Below are positions 48,618-59,410 of a DNA stretch of 64,000 bases, in pieces (the stretch's first letter is position 1; every line of letters begins with the position of its first letter). The stretch is from Mytilus galloprovincialis. Taxonomy: Eukaryota > Mollusca > Bivalvia > Mytilida > Mytilidae. The translations under genes were made by a program, and so were the position numbers. Below the pieces are notes generated by a model. It was not told where the DNA came from, searched no databases, and worked only from the letters and a program-made list of their open reading frames with translations. Where the stretch lies: the NCBI RefSeq assembly GCF_965363235.1, contig NC_134850.1:44512602-44576601 (forward strand), read 5' to 3'.

Positions 48618-48868
48618 TTCATTCCCCACTTAGGGGCATTGTGTTTATCAGTCTGTTCATCCGTTTGTCCCTCTGTCCCACTTCAGGTTAAAGTTTTTGA
48701 TGAAGTTGAAGTCAAATCAACTTGAAACTTAGTACACATTATCCCTTTATAATCTTTCTAATTTTAATGCTAAATTAGAATTTTAACCCCAATTTCACAG
48801 GCCACTGAAGTTGAACACAGAAAATAAAAGTGTGAGTGGGGCATCCGTGTACTATGGACACATTCTTG
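48618..48868 (+). mobile_element. Family D2, complete short element
   Basis: The 5' end carries CCCCACTTAGGGG, then TCTGTTCATCCGTTTGTCCC microsatellite-like sequence and a GATGAAGTTGAAGTC core. The 3' end is GTGAGTGGGGCATCC...GGACACATTCTTG. CCCCACTT and AGTGGGG are subterminal inverted repeats. It follows A2 and B3 head to tail. Confidence 0.75.
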
Positions 48869-49148
48869 TTATTCCTTGGTATCTTCAAACATTATGCTGC
48901 TGTACATGTACAGTACTATAGAGAACCATAACCAGTTTTGCAGTAAAAGACGTGATTTACTACATGAAATAACATTCTGAAAGTGTTAGTTAACATATTT
49001 TCTTTTTGAAAAACCTCAGCAAAGGTTGTAACTCCCTTAGGCAAAATTATCTACTTTACATGTAGGGCCTTAATGTCTTTTGTATATACGGTAAACCATT
49101 TGCATATTAATTTTTTGTAAACATTGAGATGTGAGAATTATTAGTAAT
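48869..49148. other. Intergenic, nothing recognised
   Basis: Short AT-rich segment between D2 and MITE O without a supported feature. Confidence 0.4.
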
Positions 49149-49152
49149 TTAA

Positions 49153-49412
49153 CCCTTTCCTCCATGGAATTTTTTTTTTACATACTTGATTCGCATAGGA
49201 TTTTTTCAATAAAAAATAATCATCAGGTTTAAAGTATTAATGCATTGCGAAAAACATATATTTCATCAATGAAATTCCAGTCAGATATTCTCATGAATAT
49301 CCTTTTTATATTAGATACCATTTTTTTAAGTCTGATAAAGTCTTTACATAGGCAATACGTTTCAACTGAGGCACTACATAAGCATCGAAAGGTGTCATTA
49401 TGGAGTAAAGGG
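49153..49412. mobile_element. MITE O, piggyBac-like, TTAA-flanked
   Basis: CCCTTTCCTCCATGGAA at the left and ATTATGGAGTAAAGGG at the right are imperfect inverse copies, with TTAA on both sides (49149-49152 and 49413-49416). It is 260 bp and non-coding. It shares the CCCTTT start and TTAA target with element N but not its inner sequence. Confidence 0.82.
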
Positions 49413-49416
49413 TTAA

Positions 49417-50498
49417 GAGATTAACTTAGTGATAAAAGGTATGAATGTAACACATTCCTTTAGTCTATGTCATTTCCAATCTTTGAACCAATGCCTACTA
49501 TTACATTTGTATGTCTATTTCTGTGAACTAAATGTAAGTAGAAAAGAGAAAGGAAGAAGGAATGTCTGGAGCCGAAAAGAGATTAAAAAGACTGTGGTTG
49601 TTTTGGGGTGTGTATACATTTTAAAGTATGTAGAAACAAAATAAATGATCTGAATAATAAAGTCACTAAGTTTTGAACCTGTATTTATTAAGAAAATATA
49701 GAGGTAGACTTATTAATTTGTATAATAAACAATAAATAATATAAAATTTGAACAACAAAAAAACACTGCTATCAAACATATAGACTAAACTTTAAAACCC
49801 AATAAGAGAAATATCAAAATACATGTAGTTTCTTTGCTACCAAACCAATCTATTTAATCTTTGGTTTGCACAAATCAGAAAATATCATAATGAGTAAGGA
49901 CCCTTAGATTATGGTTTGTGGATCTGGTAGCTTCCTACTTGCTTGTTTATAATTACAAAACAGTTCCCTTCCTATACAACCCAAATTTGTTTTACTATCC
50001 TGGTCAGAACTAAAGATGGCATTACATGTATGTATAGAAAAATCTTTTAAAGTTTAACTTAGAACATTTTCTTTAAACAGAATCCATACACCTTGAAACT
50101 ATCATACAGAAATGTCAAATGATTATTATAAATTGATTCATTAATAAACATTTACAAAAAAAACAAAACTTTAAGAATTTCAAAAATATTGAAATACAGG
50201 AAAAACTTATTAATTATTGTTGTTGTAATTTTTATATATAGCATTCAAGTATCAATTATTTATTACAAAATTAGGTTTTGAATACAATATATTATTATAG
50301 GAATTGTATTTACAATATATTCACAACACAAACATACATGTTCAGCTTCACTTGTGTAGTACAATTAGATGACATGTATAAATATATGCTAATTTTTGTA
50401 TACATGTATACCACACGTGTGTAAATGTTCATAAAACTGTCTGTACTATACATTTTAAACTATATTATAGACTATTACAATATCTTCACATTAAGAAG
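49417..50498 (-). other. 3' flank of the FAD oxidoreductase gene
   Basis: This lies downstream of the minus-strand stop codon at 50499. It is AT-rich, with several minus-strand AATAAA candidates (for example TTTATT on the plus strand at about 49684). An open frame at 49429-49644 (+) shows no recognised similarity. The 3' UTR probably occupies part of this stretch. Confidence 0.4.
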
Positions 50499-51965
50499 CT
50501 ATGACTTTCTATTGAAACAAAACCTCAATAAGAGGGAAAAAAGTGCAAAAAGGGCCATCAAGGGAGCAAGAATACAACTCAATAGTGTCATTTTGTTACA
50601 CCCAAAGTTCCTTGGTTTGCCGTGTATGGTTAATAGATACTGATCAAACTGTTTGGCAGCTAATGCATCATGATGAAATGGGTATGGTGCTCCTAAGCGG
50701 TGAGCAGCAGCTAGACCAGAGATCATTGCAATCTCGTGAGTATTAATCAGTGTATAAGCACCACAAAACCATGAGTGTTTCTTTCCTTGGAGATATCTCA
50801 TCAAGGGGACAGTGAATGCAAAATGAGTCCAGGAATGAGAAAACTGTCTCCACCACGTCTCCAGTAAGACTTTGTCCTTCTTCACTTCATCTACAGTCCA
50901 GTATTTTTCTCTCAGATTGTCATCTAAGTATATCGTCTGGTATATATTTCTGTTGGAATTTTTCAGCTGTGGTTGGTAGTTGGATAGATTGAAAGACATT
51001 TCTATTTTGGCTGGGTCTGTCGGATCAGTTCTGACAAAGTACTGATCTTTGTCTTTGTTTACTTCATAATGTTTGTTCATGTAATTATCATCTTCATGCG
51101 TTAGAATTAAATCATTATAATATTTCACATTGCCAAGTGCTTTTCTTTCAAAGAAGGTTGGGTTTTCCAACAATTTGAGAACTGTTTCTGCATCACATGC
51201 AAACAGGATTTCATCGAATGTAGCAGTTTTCCCATCTTGGTCAATCACAGTGACATGGGTCCCATATCTCTTAACAGAAGTTATTGGTCGATTCAAACAG
51301 ATTTTCACACCACTTTTTCTTAAGATGGTTTCATACATTTGTTCTAGCTTTGGAAAGGCAAACATTTCTGGGGATTGACTTAACAGAAGTTCTGAGTCAT
51401 AATCAAATAAACGCAGGTCTTCATCTAAAAATACTCTAGCCATGATTGCAGCCGACACATATGGAGTACGGTTTCCTGTTCCAAAGAAAAGAGCAGTGAG
51501 TGGAAATACCATTTCATTTGCAAAATCTTCAGAAAATCCATTCCATTTTAAAACTTTGTACATTGGAACGAAAATATAAAAGAACTCAAATCTGTTGATC
51601 TTCTTCAAGACATCTTCAAAATGTTTGATTTCATTTTTCAACTTTTCCGTCAGGGGTGACTTTGCATAGTTTGTCCAATGAGTCTTCCCTTTACCAAAGG
51701 ATATCATCATATGTACTGGTGATGTCTTAAATCCAAACTCCTTCATCATTATCAAAGTATTTCTGTATGACGGTGTACCTCCTTGAACCCCATAATTAAC
51801 AAATGCATCTCCTTTAATATTGCTTGAACAGGCCACGCCTCCAGGTACTGATAGTTTTTCCCAGACTTCTACTTGGAATTTCTCTGGATGTTTTGATAAA
51901 CTGTAAGCAGCTGCAGTTCCAGCAGCCCCAGCTCCAACAATAAGAACTCTCTTTTTACTCGTCAT
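50499..51965 (-). CDS. FAD/NAD(P)-binding oxidoreductase, membrane-anchored
   Basis: A 488-aa flavoprotein-type protein in one coding exon. Residues 7-24 hold the Rossmann dinucleotide-binding motif VLIVGAGAAGTAAAYSL, followed by VEVWEKLSVPGG, the usual acidic end of strand 2 and GG motif. The middle (VNYGVQGGTPSYRN, FPLTALFFGTG) and the C-terminal FCGAYTLINTHEIAMISGLA resemble the predicted NAD/FAD-binding amine-oxidase-like family (COG2907 type), where the last block completes the FAD site. Residues of about 462-482 form a hydrophobic segment followed by RFCFNRKS, a likely tail anchor. An acceptor-like TTGTAG ends 11 bases upstream of the ATG (exon start 51976), so 5' UTR exons probably lie further upstream. 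Substrate and pathway cannot be told from sequence. Confidence 0.93.
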   Translation of the reverse strand: MTSKKRVLIVGAGAAGTAAAYSLSKHPEKFQVEVWEKLSVPGGVACSSNIKGDAFVNYGVQGGTPSYRNTLIMMKEFGFKTSPVHMMISFGKGKTHWTNYAKSPLTEKLKNEIKHFEDVLKKINRFEFFYIFVPMYKVLKWNGFSEDFANEMVFPLTALFFGTGNRTPYVSAAIMARVFLDEDLRLFDYDSELLLSQSPEMFAFPKLEQMYETILRKSGVKICLNRPITSVKRYGTHVTVIDQDGKTATFDEILFACDAETVLKLLENPTFFERKALGNVKYYNDLILTHEDDNYMNKHYEVNKDKDQYFVRTDPTDPAKIEMSFNLSNYQPQLKNSNRNIYQTIYLDDNLREKYWTVDEVKKDKVLLETWWRQFSHSWTHFAFTVPLMRYLQGKKHSWFCGAYTLINTHEIAMISGLAAAHRLGAPYPFHHDALAAKQFDQYLLTIHGKPRNFGCNKMTLLSCILAPLMALFALFSLLLRFCFNRKS

Positions 51966-51976
51966 CTTTTCAGCAC

Positions 51977-52415
51977 CTACAACATAAAAAATAATTTATA
52001 AAGACTTGCATAACAAGCATGACAAATGCCCAATATACTTAAATGGGGATATCAATATAAAAGTCAAGGCTAAATGTCAGTACATGAACTAATTTTGACA
52101 ATTTGTTATCAATTAGCATGTTTAATTTGTTTATATGATGTGTTGTCATGGTCATTGTAAATAATCTCACAAATACATAATATATATGACTTCATGCATG
52201 TATCCAGACAGTGTCAACAATTCCTTTCATTTGATCTATAAAGTATGTGTGTAACTGTTTATTTCTTCCTCTGTGATATTTTAACCTGGGGATAATTTGT
52301 CACAGCTGTAATTTGTTTCCGTACATGGTATTTCACAGGCATTTGTATTTCGTCATGACAAATAACAGTAAAATATCTTGCCAAATGAAGTTAACGTTTA
52401 TTTTTGGTAGATGAC
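51977..52415. other. Upstream of the oxidoreductase, with a fragment of repeat X
   Basis: It probably lies in a 5' UTR intron of the minus-strand oxidoreductase gene. About 52249-52380 matches, in reverse orientation, the right end of the insertion at 59522-60542 (shared GTTTATTTCTTCCTCT, GGATAATTTGTC and GTATTTCACAGG). Confidence 0.5.
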
Positions 52416-52679
52416 TGTTATGTTTATCTTTTAAATACTGGTTAATGAAATCATTACAGTGTGTACTGGCTGGTCATTATCGTGTATGATACGATTTTGA
52501 CATGCCTACATAGTTAATGAATATGTATGACTATAGATAAGAACAGCACGTGTAGCCATAAACTGAGGGTTGTAGATTTGTAGCGTAAATGTTTAAATGT
52601 AGTTTTGAGAATATAGAAAAGATACAAAAATATTGTTTTTAATTATTAGTATCCGAGCAAGTAAAACACGGATCTATCA

Positions 52680-54849
52680 TGGTGGAGGACTCAAATTGCA
52701 CATATTAATATTGTGACTTTAATTTCGTGGTAGTTGTTTGAACAGTTCACAATGGCTTGTTTTTCTCCTGGATATAATAACTCTTTCTTTGGATTTATAT
52801 AGATTTTTTGTTGACTTTATAACATTTTGTGGATATCGGAGGTGATGCTGTTGCTGTAACGATAGAACTGCGATTTAAACAAGTGAAACATATAATTATT
52901 ACCTACTCATGACTTTTCAGGAACTTTATATATTGCAGCAAGGAATTGTATATTTAAAAGGAATGGAATTCCTTGATTGCAGCGAGATTTTCTATATATA
53001 TATGTATACCGTATTGTGGACATGTATCTTTATTATTTCTGAACATTACATTTAACGATGGCGTTTCATTTTCATATAAGAGTTAGGCCAGTTTACTAAA
53101 CTCTCTCGACTGTATTTTGCATTATATCTATTAGTTCCAAAACCATTACTAAATGTGAATAAAACGATAACCGCTGAGCTGTTTAATATTGAATCCAGTG
53201 CTTATAATGTTTTACCCGTTTTCTCCGTTTATATAATGTGATTTTATTTTTGTGTGTGAAAATTGTTTCGACACAACAGTGAGCCAACATTGTTTCAGAC
53301 GTTTTATACTGATCTGTGTGTGAGATTTGCCTCGCCACAGCTAGTCAACATTAGATGGAAAGTTTATACTTGTGTGTGAGAATTGCCTCGCCACAAGGTT
53401 CTGGAATTGAGTGTGTGAAAATTGTCTCGCCACTCTCTATAGATGTAATTAAATAAGAATCCATGGATACCATAGATGTAGATGGAAGAATATTTGTGTG
53501 ACAGTATTAAAAATCTTTGACATTTTGATGATATGTTTTAAAATTGATTTACATTGATTTGTTAGTGACTTTAACTTTATTTGTTTGTTATGTTGATTTT
53601 TTTTTTTTACTATTACTTTGCATGCTTGTATATAGGGCTACACGTGACTGCATTTAGAAGTAGTATATTTGTTGTTGTTGATCCTTAAATCGTGCTGATT
53701 AGGGTATTTGTAAAAGTATTTTTTGCTATTTGAGTGTCTAATTGTATTAGGAATTTTCGGGTGGAATCAAATGATTCAAAAGCTATTAAGTGTCATAGTA
53801 GCCAAAAATTGGTGGCTGGGTAGAATCAAATGATTCAAGAGTAAAAGTGGTCAAAAATTGGTGGCCGGGATTTTGTTAGAGGGGCCAAAAATTGGTGGCC
53901 GTAATTTGTTAATTGTTTGAACGTTGAACAACAGATTTAGCGCAAAAGATGTTATGCTAGAAATAACCTATGTTTTCATATATTAATATCTATTTTGATT
54001 GAATGTTGTAAGAATCTTTAATTCTCGGGGCCCGGGATTTAATGAATAATTGTGTGAGTGTGTGAGAATAAACTAGTTATTATTATTTGAAATATATTAA
54101 GAGTCACGGGTCTCTGCTAGTGTCATCACTTTGAAACATGTATGTTTATTTATAAAGCTACATTTTTATGCATCGCAAGTGTTCACTTGAGCAAGTTGAC
54201 AGTTGTAATTTGTCCTGCTCTTGGAAGTATCCGTAAAATAAACAAGTGAGAGGTTAATTATGGTCAAGATTTTACGACCTATGGTATCGAACATCTGTGT
54301 CTGGGATTTCACAGAGAGATATTTATGATGTTGTGGTTTTCGACATAATGAGTTCTAATGAGATTTAATGGTTAGATTAGTTGATTTGTCACTATAAAAT
54401 TTATGCACACTTGTCATTTTGACAGATCAGATAAACAGAATTTCCCGTTTCAAGACTGCAATTTAATTACACTGGTAACCTATATGATCATTGATTTAAA
54501 TGTTTTATTGTTTTCTGTTTTCATATACATTTCGACATAATATTTTTTTTTACTGCATATTTCAACGAAGAAAAAGAAACCTTTTATTATATTTAAAAAC
54601 TTTCTGTTTTTATTTTTATATTTTTATACAAATTTTGAAGTTATTTAATTTAACACATAGAATTATTATTTTATGAGAACTTATGATTTTTTTTTCCAAG
54701 TTTTAAATGTGTGTATATTAAAGTACAATTAGTATTTTCTGAGAGATTGTTTCAATTTATTTTTTATTTTTTATTATTATTATTTTATATAAATAGATTT
54801 CATTTACCAGTAAGAAATTTTTAGAAATTTCTAATTTGTAGGCGGGGGA
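52680..54849 (+). other. Internal region of the LTR element, non-coding
   Basis: No gene is seen. Four copies of a motif of about 25 bp (TGTGTGAGAATTGCCTCGCC and variants) lie between 53255 and 53440, and three copies of CCAAAAATTGGTGGC lie between 53800 and 53905. The repeated motifs might be packaging or structural RNA signals of the element, or only sequence amplification. Confidence 0.6.
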
Positions 54850-55074
54850 TGTTATGTTTATCTTTTAAATACTGGTTAATGAAATCATTACAGTGTGTAC
54901 TGGCTGGTCATTATCGTGTATGATACGATTTTGACACGCCTACATAGCTAATGAATATGCATGACTATAGATAAGAACAGCACGTGTAGCCATAAACTGA
55001 GGGTTGTAGATTTGTAGCGTAAATGTTTAAATGTAGTTTTGAGAATATAGAAAAGATACAAAAATATAGTTTTT

Positions 55075-55131
55075 ATACGACCGCAAAATTTGAAAAATTT
55101 TTCGTCGTATATTGCTATCACGTTGGCGTCG

Positions 55132-55163
<32 letters not shown>

Positions 55164-57070
55164 CTGCGTCCGAATACTTTTAGTTTTCGCACTCTAACTT
55201 TAGTAAAAGTGAATGGAAATCTATGAAATTTCAACACAAGGTTTATGACCACAAAAGGAAGGTTGGTATTGATTTTGGGAGTTTTGGTCCCAACATTTTA
55301 GGAATTAGGGGCCAAAAAGGGCCCAAATAAGCATTTTCTTGGTTTTCGCACTATAACTTTAGTTTAAGTTAATAGAAATCTATGAAATTTTGACACAAGG
55401 TTTATGACCACAAAAGAACGGTTGGGATTGATTTTGGGAGTTTTGGTTTCAACAGTTTAGGAATTAGGGGCCAAAAAAGGGCCCAAATAAGCATTATTCT
55501 TGGTTTTCGCACAATAACTTTAGTTTAAGTAAATAGAAATCAATGAAATTTAAACACAATGTTAATGACTACAAAAGGAAGGTTGGTATTGATTTTGGGA
55601 GTTTAGGTCCCAACAGTTTAGGAATTAGGGGCCAAAAAGGGACCCAAATAAGCATTTTTCTTGGTTTTCTCACCATAACGTTAGTATAAGTAAATAGAAA
55701 TCTATGAAATTTAAACACAAGGTTTATGACCATAAAAGGAAGGTTGGTATTGATTTTGGGAGTTTTGGTCCCAACAGAATAAGGGGCCCAAAGGGTCCAA
55801 AATTAAACTTTGTTTGATATCATCAAAATTGAATAATTGGGGTTCTTTGATATGCCGAATCTAACTGTCATGACTGTGTATGTAGATTCTTAACCTTTGG
55901 TCCCGTTTTCAAATTGGTCTACATTAAGGTCCAAAGGGTCCAAAATTAAACTTAGTTTGATTTTGACAAAAAATGAATCAGTTAGGTTCTTTGATATGCT
56001 GAATCTAAAAATGTACTTAGATTCTTGATTATTGGCCCAGTTTTCAAGTTGGTCCAAATCGGGGTCCAAAATTAAACTTTGTTTGATTTCATCAAAAATT
56101 GAATAAATGGGGTTCTTTGATATACCAAATCTAACTGTGTATGTAGATTCTTCATTTTTGGTCCTGTTTTCAAATTGCTCTACACTAAAGTCCAAAGGGT
56201 CCAAAATTAAACTTAGTCTGATTTTAACAAAAATTGAAATCTTGGGGTTCTTTGAAATGCTGAATCCAAAAATGTACTTCGATTTTTTATTATGGGCCCA
56301 GTTTTCAAGTTGGTCCAAATCAGGATCCAAAATTATTATATTAAGTATTGTGCAATAGCAAGTCTTTTCAATTGCACAGTATTGCGCAATGGCAGGAAAT
56401 ATCTAATTGCACAATATTGTGAAATAGCAAATTATTTTTTTAATTAGAGTTATCTTTCTTTGTCCAGAATAGTAAGCAAGAAATATCTAATTGCAAAATA
56501 TTGTGCAATAGCAAGATTTTTTTTAATTGGAGTTATCTTTCTTTGTGCAGAATCAACTTAAATCTTTGTTATATACAATATACAATGTATATTCACTTTT
56601 TACAACCAACTGATAAATTAAAATAATCTTTACCATTCAGTGATAACAAGCAGTTTTTTTACATCTTAATATTTTATGATGTATTTAAATGAGTAGTTAT
56701 TGTTGCAAACTCCATTAGAAATTTTAATTGAGATTAGTTTTGGAATAAGGGAAAGAGGAATGTGATTAAAAAAATTGGGTTCAATTTTTTTCATTTGAAA
56801 TTTCATAAATAGAAAAGAAAATTTCTTCAAACATTTTTTTGAGAGGATTAATATTCAACAGCATAGTGAATTGCTCTAAGAGAAAACAAAAAACTTAAGT
56901 TCATTAGAACACATTCATTCTGTGTCAGAAACCTATGCTGTGTCAACTATTTAATCACAATCCAAATTTAGAGCTGAATCCAGCTTGAATGTTGTGTCCA
57001 TACTTGCCCCAACTGTTCAGGGTTCAACCTCTGCGGTCGTATAAAGCTACGCCCTGCGGAGCATCTGGTT
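55075..57070 (+). mobile_element. Family Y pearl/HINE-like element nested in LTR2
   Basis: The 5' end is ATACGACCGCAAAATTTG, followed by a GTC microsatellite of about nine units (55132-55162). Four units at about 161-bp period follow (TTTTCGCACTATAACTT type, near 55182, 55341, 55502 and 55663), then four shorter units with TTAAACTTTGTTTGAT. The 3' end has CTGCGGTCGTAT, inverse of the 5' ATACGACCGCA, then an imperfect hairpin GCTACGCCCTGCGGAGC and ATCTGGTT. Open frames on both strands are translations of these repeats. Confidence 0.85.
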
Positions 57071-57113
57071 AATTATTAGTATCCGAGCAAGTAAAACACG
57101 GATCTATCATGAC

Positions 57114-57349
57114 AATAAAATGTACACTTTCTTTTAGACAAGAAAAAATTGACTGATTTTGTAGAATCGCGTTATTTTTTCCCCACAAATAGCAGTAACG
57201 ATAATTATTTGACATGTTTTAGACCTCTTACAAATCCAATATTTATCAATTTGATGCTAGCGGTAGCCGAATAATGAGCGTTCGATGCCCTCAGTCGATG
57301 CCTGACAGTAAAGGGCATTCCTACCGCTAGTCCAAAAAATTATGACATC
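57114..57349. other. Intergenic, nothing recognised
   Basis: Short stretch between the LTR element and foldback W. GCTAGCGGTAG (about 57256) and CTACCGCTAG (about 57319) are inverse copies, forming a small hairpin-forming pair. Confidence 0.4.
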
Positions 57350-57880
57350 TATATTTTTTTTCTGGGACACCGAAGTCATAACCCTGAAGCCATTTTTTAC
57401 GTCTGGACTTTTATTTATTTTGCTCTCAACTTGATATATCCTAGAACTCCCAAGAAACATCACTTCCAGTGAATGTAAAATATCAAACTGGGTAAATTGA
57501 AATGGACCCGAAATTTCCAGAACGTTTGATTTACATTATCAGGAAATTTGGGTCTGTCAAATTTTACGGAGTTTAATATTTTATACTCTTCTGTCTTCGG
57601 AAGTGACGTATTTTGGGAGTTCTTGGATATCATGTTGACACAAAAAAAAATATTTGTCCACCTCATTTTTGGAAATATTTTGCATCAATAAGCACAAAAA
57701 AGGTAAAACTTTGTAACTACAAAAAAAATTCTGGCCGGTAATGAAAATTTCATGTCAAAATTTTTGACATGAAATTATTATTAGGTGGCAAAGTTCCCCC
57801 CAAAATTGCTCTCGAAGTCCAGACGTAAAAAAATGGTTCAGTGTTATGACGTCATCGGAAGGTGTTCTAGAAAAAAAAGC
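57350..57880. repeat. Complex foldback repeat W
   Basis: Outer arms GAAGTCATAACCCTGAAGCC and GGTTCAGTGTTATGAC, plus TTTTACGTCTGGACTT and AAGTCCAGACGTAAAA, are inverse copies (57372-57420 and 57812-57855). A second pair inside (CTAGAACTCCCAAGAAAC at about 57440 and TTTTGGGAGTTCTTGGAT at about 57611) is offset from the outer centre, so the structure was rearranged. The palindrome TTTCATGTCAAAAATTTTTG / GACATGAAA lies at about 57749-57774. Two open frames of 68 codons here are by-products of the repeat. Confidence 0.72.
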
Positions 57881-58969
57881 ATTGCCAGAGTCATAATTAT
57901 TTGAACTATCCTACCATATATATAAATTAATCTATAAATTTCACATGAATAAATTAATAAGTGATCTGAGCTGTTACATATTTATTTTCCATACCATAAT
58001 TAAAGAAATCAATTATTTAATTAAATGACACTTTTTTCCTGATATTATTTATATATTAACTGGTGCTATAAAACAAAATTTACAGTTACAAATGTATGAA
58101 GTATGCCTACCTTCCATATCAACTTTTACACAGTCAACTGACATTTTACTATGATTCGTTCCTTACCTCTCTTTTAAAATTTGTTAAATGTTTGAACTTT
58201 ATATTCGTCTTCCTCCAAATAAGGCCTCATGCCAGCATTTAGGTGCCAATGAACTTTTAATCTTTTAATACACGTTTTTTAACTTATGCAAAATTTATTG
58301 TTTACATAACAGACCGGTTAACCTTCACCCTTGGAATCCATTAGAACTAATCAGTAACAGGAACATTTTCCAGTTACAAATTCTAGAAAACGTAATGTTT
58401 GTACTTTTAGTCAAAACCTGTAAAAGTTTCTTTATATTTCTGGTTTAATTTATTTTCTGATAAAACATGAAAATAAAAAATAATTGCGTTAATAAAAGAG
58501 TCAAGAAAAAAATCTGCACTCTGGGTTTTAGCATTTTCAAAATGTCAGCGTCCATGGTTTCAAATTTTTTTTTTTTAAAGGTTTAGATAATTGGAAGACA
58601 AATGCAATTTAATTGTGTACCAAAGTAAGCTGTACAGTTAGCATAAATTTCCAAAGATCCAACCATTTTTTTTAGTATTTTAAAATATGAATGATTTTAA
58701 GCTGTTTAATTAATTTCGAAACAAAATATGAATGATTTTAACGCTGTTTAATTAATTTCGAAATCATGAAAATACATGTACCATAATTTAACATTGTATT
58801 AGGCTAATGATAAGGTATTACACAACACAATTGTAGTTAAAGTAAAGAAACAATTACAAGAATTATGAAGGTATAATTTCTTTACAATTAACCCTAAACT
58901 ATAGTATAAAGATCATCATATAACATATATTTTATTTAGGGCACGGAAGGGTGGGTTAATATTTTTCTC
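57881..58969. other. Intergenic, little recognised
   Basis: AT-rich. A local duplication of about 50 bp with AAATATGAATGATTTTAA lies near 58682-58760. No exon is supported, though non-coding first exons of the oxidoreductase gene could be here. Confidence 0.4.
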
Positions 58970-59390
58970 TTAATATGAGACAGGCATTACCTGTCAATGG
59001 GGACGAAGTCTGTATGAATTATTTTTTTTGTAACTTAAATATTTGTTAAAAAAAAAGAAGCGGAAATACCGTAACGTTTCCGATTTTGGTTCTGTTGTTA
59101 GAGATTTTACATCAGATCAATTCATATCAAAGACAAAGAATTATTAAAAATGAAATTTTGGTATTGTGTTCCTTGAGTTCCTATATTTTACTAGACTACT
59201 CAAAGTCTCACGACAACGAGACAGGAAGGAGGAAGTAGATTGCTGCGTTCTGCGCAAATGTGGAAATGTAAAAAAGCGACAAAAAAAAGATTGAACGATT
59301 TTGAGTTCATTAATACAATGAAAATTTCCCGTATTTTTTTTTTTTTTTTTTTTATTGATTTTTGTACTGTAATAGGGTACTTCGTCCTCA
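58970..59390 (-). mobile_element. Family G element, minus-strand copy
   Basis: This is the reverse of 4667-5144: it shares GGACGAAGT...CCTATTACA, a T-run of over 20 bases, CGTAACGTTTCC and the end with GGGGACGAAG...TTACCTGTCAATG. The outer GGGGACGAA is eroded at one end. Confidence 0.72.
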
Positions 59391-59410
59391 AATTAAATCT
59401 ATCAAAATTG

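Larger units (their letters stand above)
52416..57109 (+). mobile_element. Non-autonomous LTR retrotransposon fossil with a nested insertion
   Basis: Direct repeats flank an internal region: LTR1 52416-52679 (264 bp) and LTR2 54850-57109, the latter carrying a nested 1996-bp element. LTRs begin TGTTATG and end TATCA. A 4-bp TGAC lies on each side as target duplication. The internal part (52680-54849) starts TGGTGGAGG, compatible with a tRNA primer site, and ends GGCGGGGGA, a polypurine tract; this sets plus orientation. There is no recognisable gag or pol, so it fits a TRIM/LARD-type non-autonomous element. The LTRs differ at only about four positions, so it is young on a genomic scale. Superfamily is undetermined; Gypsy-like by the 4-bp duplication is a guess. 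Confidence 0.87.

Noticed and set aside
51130-51378. Plus-strand frame opposite the oxidoreductase
   Set aside because: It is a shadow of the conserved minus-strand coding region.
55023-55226. Frame with a poly-valine run
   Set aside because: It is a translation of the GTC microsatellite of element Y.
55890-56330. A 146-codon minus-strand frame with repeated DLDQLENW / SLILDP units
   Set aside because: It is a translation of the tandem units inside non-coding element Y; the repeats explain the open frame.
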